Assembly (NCBI RefSeq): GCF_013003985.1
Contig: NZ_CP053073.1
Location: forward strand, 1,674,001-1,738,000
Origin: Usitatibacter palustris
GTDB taxonomy: Bacteria > Pseudomonadota > Gammaproteobacteria > Burkholderiales > Usitatibacteraceae
Direction: 5' to 3'
Length of the DNA: 64,000 nt
Of this stretch, positions 63,052-64,000 are shown in pieces (the stretch's first letter is position 1; the number at the start of each line of letters is the position of its first letter). The notes beneath the pieces were generated by a model. It was not told where the DNA came from, ran no database searches, and worked only from the letters and a program-made list of their open reading frames with translations. The position numbers were made by a program, and so were the translations under genes.

Positions 63052-63294
63052 ATGGACTCCCGCGGGCTCGAAAGGCTCAAGTGGCGCAGCCGCCGGGGAC
63101 TCCTCGAGCTGGACCTGATTTTCGAGCGCTTCTGGGCCGGCCCGGGGGCGCGTTTGAGTGACGGGCAAGCGGCAGTGCTGGAACGGCTGCTCGCAATGCC
63201 CGACAATGACCTGCTCGACCTCATGATGGGGCGGGCGGCCAGCCCCGACCCGGGGGTCCGGGAACTCGTGGGCCTAATGACGGAGCCAGAATAA
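63052..63294 (+). CDS. sdhE: FAD assembly factor SdhE
   Basis: An 80-aa helical protein needed for covalent flavinylation of SdhA. The signature [15 protein letters not shown] (RGxxE motif) is present, then [20 protein letters not shown] and [10 protein letters not shown]. It is placed between sdhB and gltA as in most proteobacteria. ATG 63052 with GAGGG five nt upstream is preferred over GTG 63040. Its stop shares one base with the gltA start (TAATG). Confidence 0.92.
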   Translation: MDSRGLERLKWRSRRGLLELDLIFERFWAGPGARLSDGQAAVLERLLAMPDNDLLDLMMGRAASPDPGVRELVGLMTEPE

Positions 63295-64000
63295 TGGAAG
63301 CAAAAGGCAAGGCGACACTCAGCTACGACGACGGCAAGACGCTCGAGTTGCCGGTCTATGGCGGCACGATCGGCCCGGACGTCATCGACATCCGCACCCT
63401 CTACGGCAAGACGGGGAAGTTCACGTACGACCCGGGCTTCCTCGCGACCGCCTCGTGCAGCTCGAAGATCACCTACATCGACGGCGATGCCGGCGTGCTC
63501 CTCTACCGGGGCTACCCGATCGAGCAGCTCGCGACCCATTGCGACTTCCTCGAGGTCTGCTACCTGCTGCTCAACGGCGAGCTGCCCTCGCCCGAGGAGA
63601 AGAAGACCTTCGACTGGACCGTGACGCGCCACACAATGGTGCATGAGCAGTTGGCCCGCCTGTACCAGGGCTTCCGCCGCGACTCGCACCCGATGGCGGT
63701 GATGGTCGGCGTGGTCGGCGCGCTCTCGGCCTTCTATCACGACTCGCTCGACATCAATAACCCGGATCACCGCCAGATCTCCGCGTTCCGCCTGATCGCG
63801 AAGCTGCCGACGATCGTGGCGATGGCCTACAAATACAACATGGGCCAGCCGTTCATGTACCCCAAGAATTCGCTGGGCTACACGGACAACTTCATGCGGA
63901 TGATGTTCGGCGTGCCCGCCGAAGAGTACGAGGTGAACCCCGTGCTCTCGCGCGCCCTCGATCGCATCCTGATCCTGCATGCCGACCACGAGCAGAACGC
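63294..64000 (+). CDS. gltA: citrate synthase, 5' part (cut by window end)
   Basis: The first 235 residues of type II (hexameric) citrate synthase, which condenses acetyl-CoA and oxaloacetate. [31 protein letters not shown] is the N-terminal domain of NADH-regulated Glt[23 protein letters not shown] and the first catalytic-region [11 protein letters not shown] are present. The remaining active-site His and Asp lie beyond the window. It is distinct from prpC upstream, which lacks the N-terminal domain. Confidence 0.95.
   Translation, partial: MEAKGKATLSYDDGKTLELPVYGGTIGPDVIDIRTLYGKTGKFTYDPGFLATASCSSKITYIDGDAGVLLYRGYPIEQLATHCDFLEVCYLLLNGELPSPEEKKTFDWTVTRHTMVHEQLARLYQGFRRDSHPMAVMVGVVGALSAFYHDSLDINNPDHRQISAFRLIAKLPTIVAMAYKYNMGQPFMYPKNSLGYTDNFMRMMFGVPAEEYEVNPVLSRALDRILILHADHEQN

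Overview
The window looks like chromosomal DNA from a high-GC Gram-negative bacterium, most likely a betaproteobacterium. The evidence is the sdhCDAB-sdhE-gltA order, a prpBC/prpD/acnA methylcitrate block beside a GntR regulator, Sec signal peptides with an outer-membrane barrel, and strongly GC-biased third codon positions. Genus cannot be fixed from sequence alone. No tRNA, rRNA, CRISPR array, prophage or insertion-sequence transposase was seen.

Layout. 1-3014: small genes (partial DNA-alkylation-repair protein, cupin, NTF2-like, GAF, two exported unknowns). 3204-3994: a CecR-type TetR regulator with a palindromic operator. 4081-34120: an apparent surface-protein operon of about 30 kb, behind an AT-rich promoter region with two CRP-like sites. 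It runs: a single-domain DUF11-like protein, a 905-aa DUF11 exoprotein, a leader with two tandem 71-nt structured elements, a 2253-aa DUF11/SdrD-B/beta-barrel protein, a 5825-aa protein of about 40 DUF11-type repeats, a membrane protein with a degenerate GGDEF domain, and an EamA permease. The last three genes are joined by ATGA overlaps.

34123-39328: malate dehydrogenase and a periplasmic binding protein among three 99-bp palindromic repeats, then an ECF sigma/anti-sigma/DUF6249 operon and an MFS exporter. 39329-47676: DUF47-PiT phosphate uptake, GNAT, M28 peptidase, spermidine-synthase-like, metallo-beta-lactamase-fold and alpha/beta hydrolase genes, a CPxC protein, and an MFS gene with no canonical start codon for its first helix.

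47817-59793: propionate metabolism on the minus strand (two CitE-like lyases, mesaconyl-CoA hydratase, prpB, prpC, a coupled 73-aa gene, a MITE-like element, prpD, lipoprotein, acnA, exported protein), with a divergent GntR regulator and a perfect 14-bp palindrome between them. 59872-64000: sdhC-sdhD-sdhA-sdhB-sdhE-gltA, overlapping end to end, with gltA cut by the window edge. This half links propionyl-CoA, glyoxylate and the TCA cycle through succinate, malate and citrate.

The most novel material is the DUF11 operon. Its tandem leader RNAs show compensatory base changes between copies and mutually exclusive terminator/antiterminator pairings. The giant repeat protein is coupled to a barrel protein and a GGDEF-like protein, which suggests a regulated adhesin or surface-layer system.
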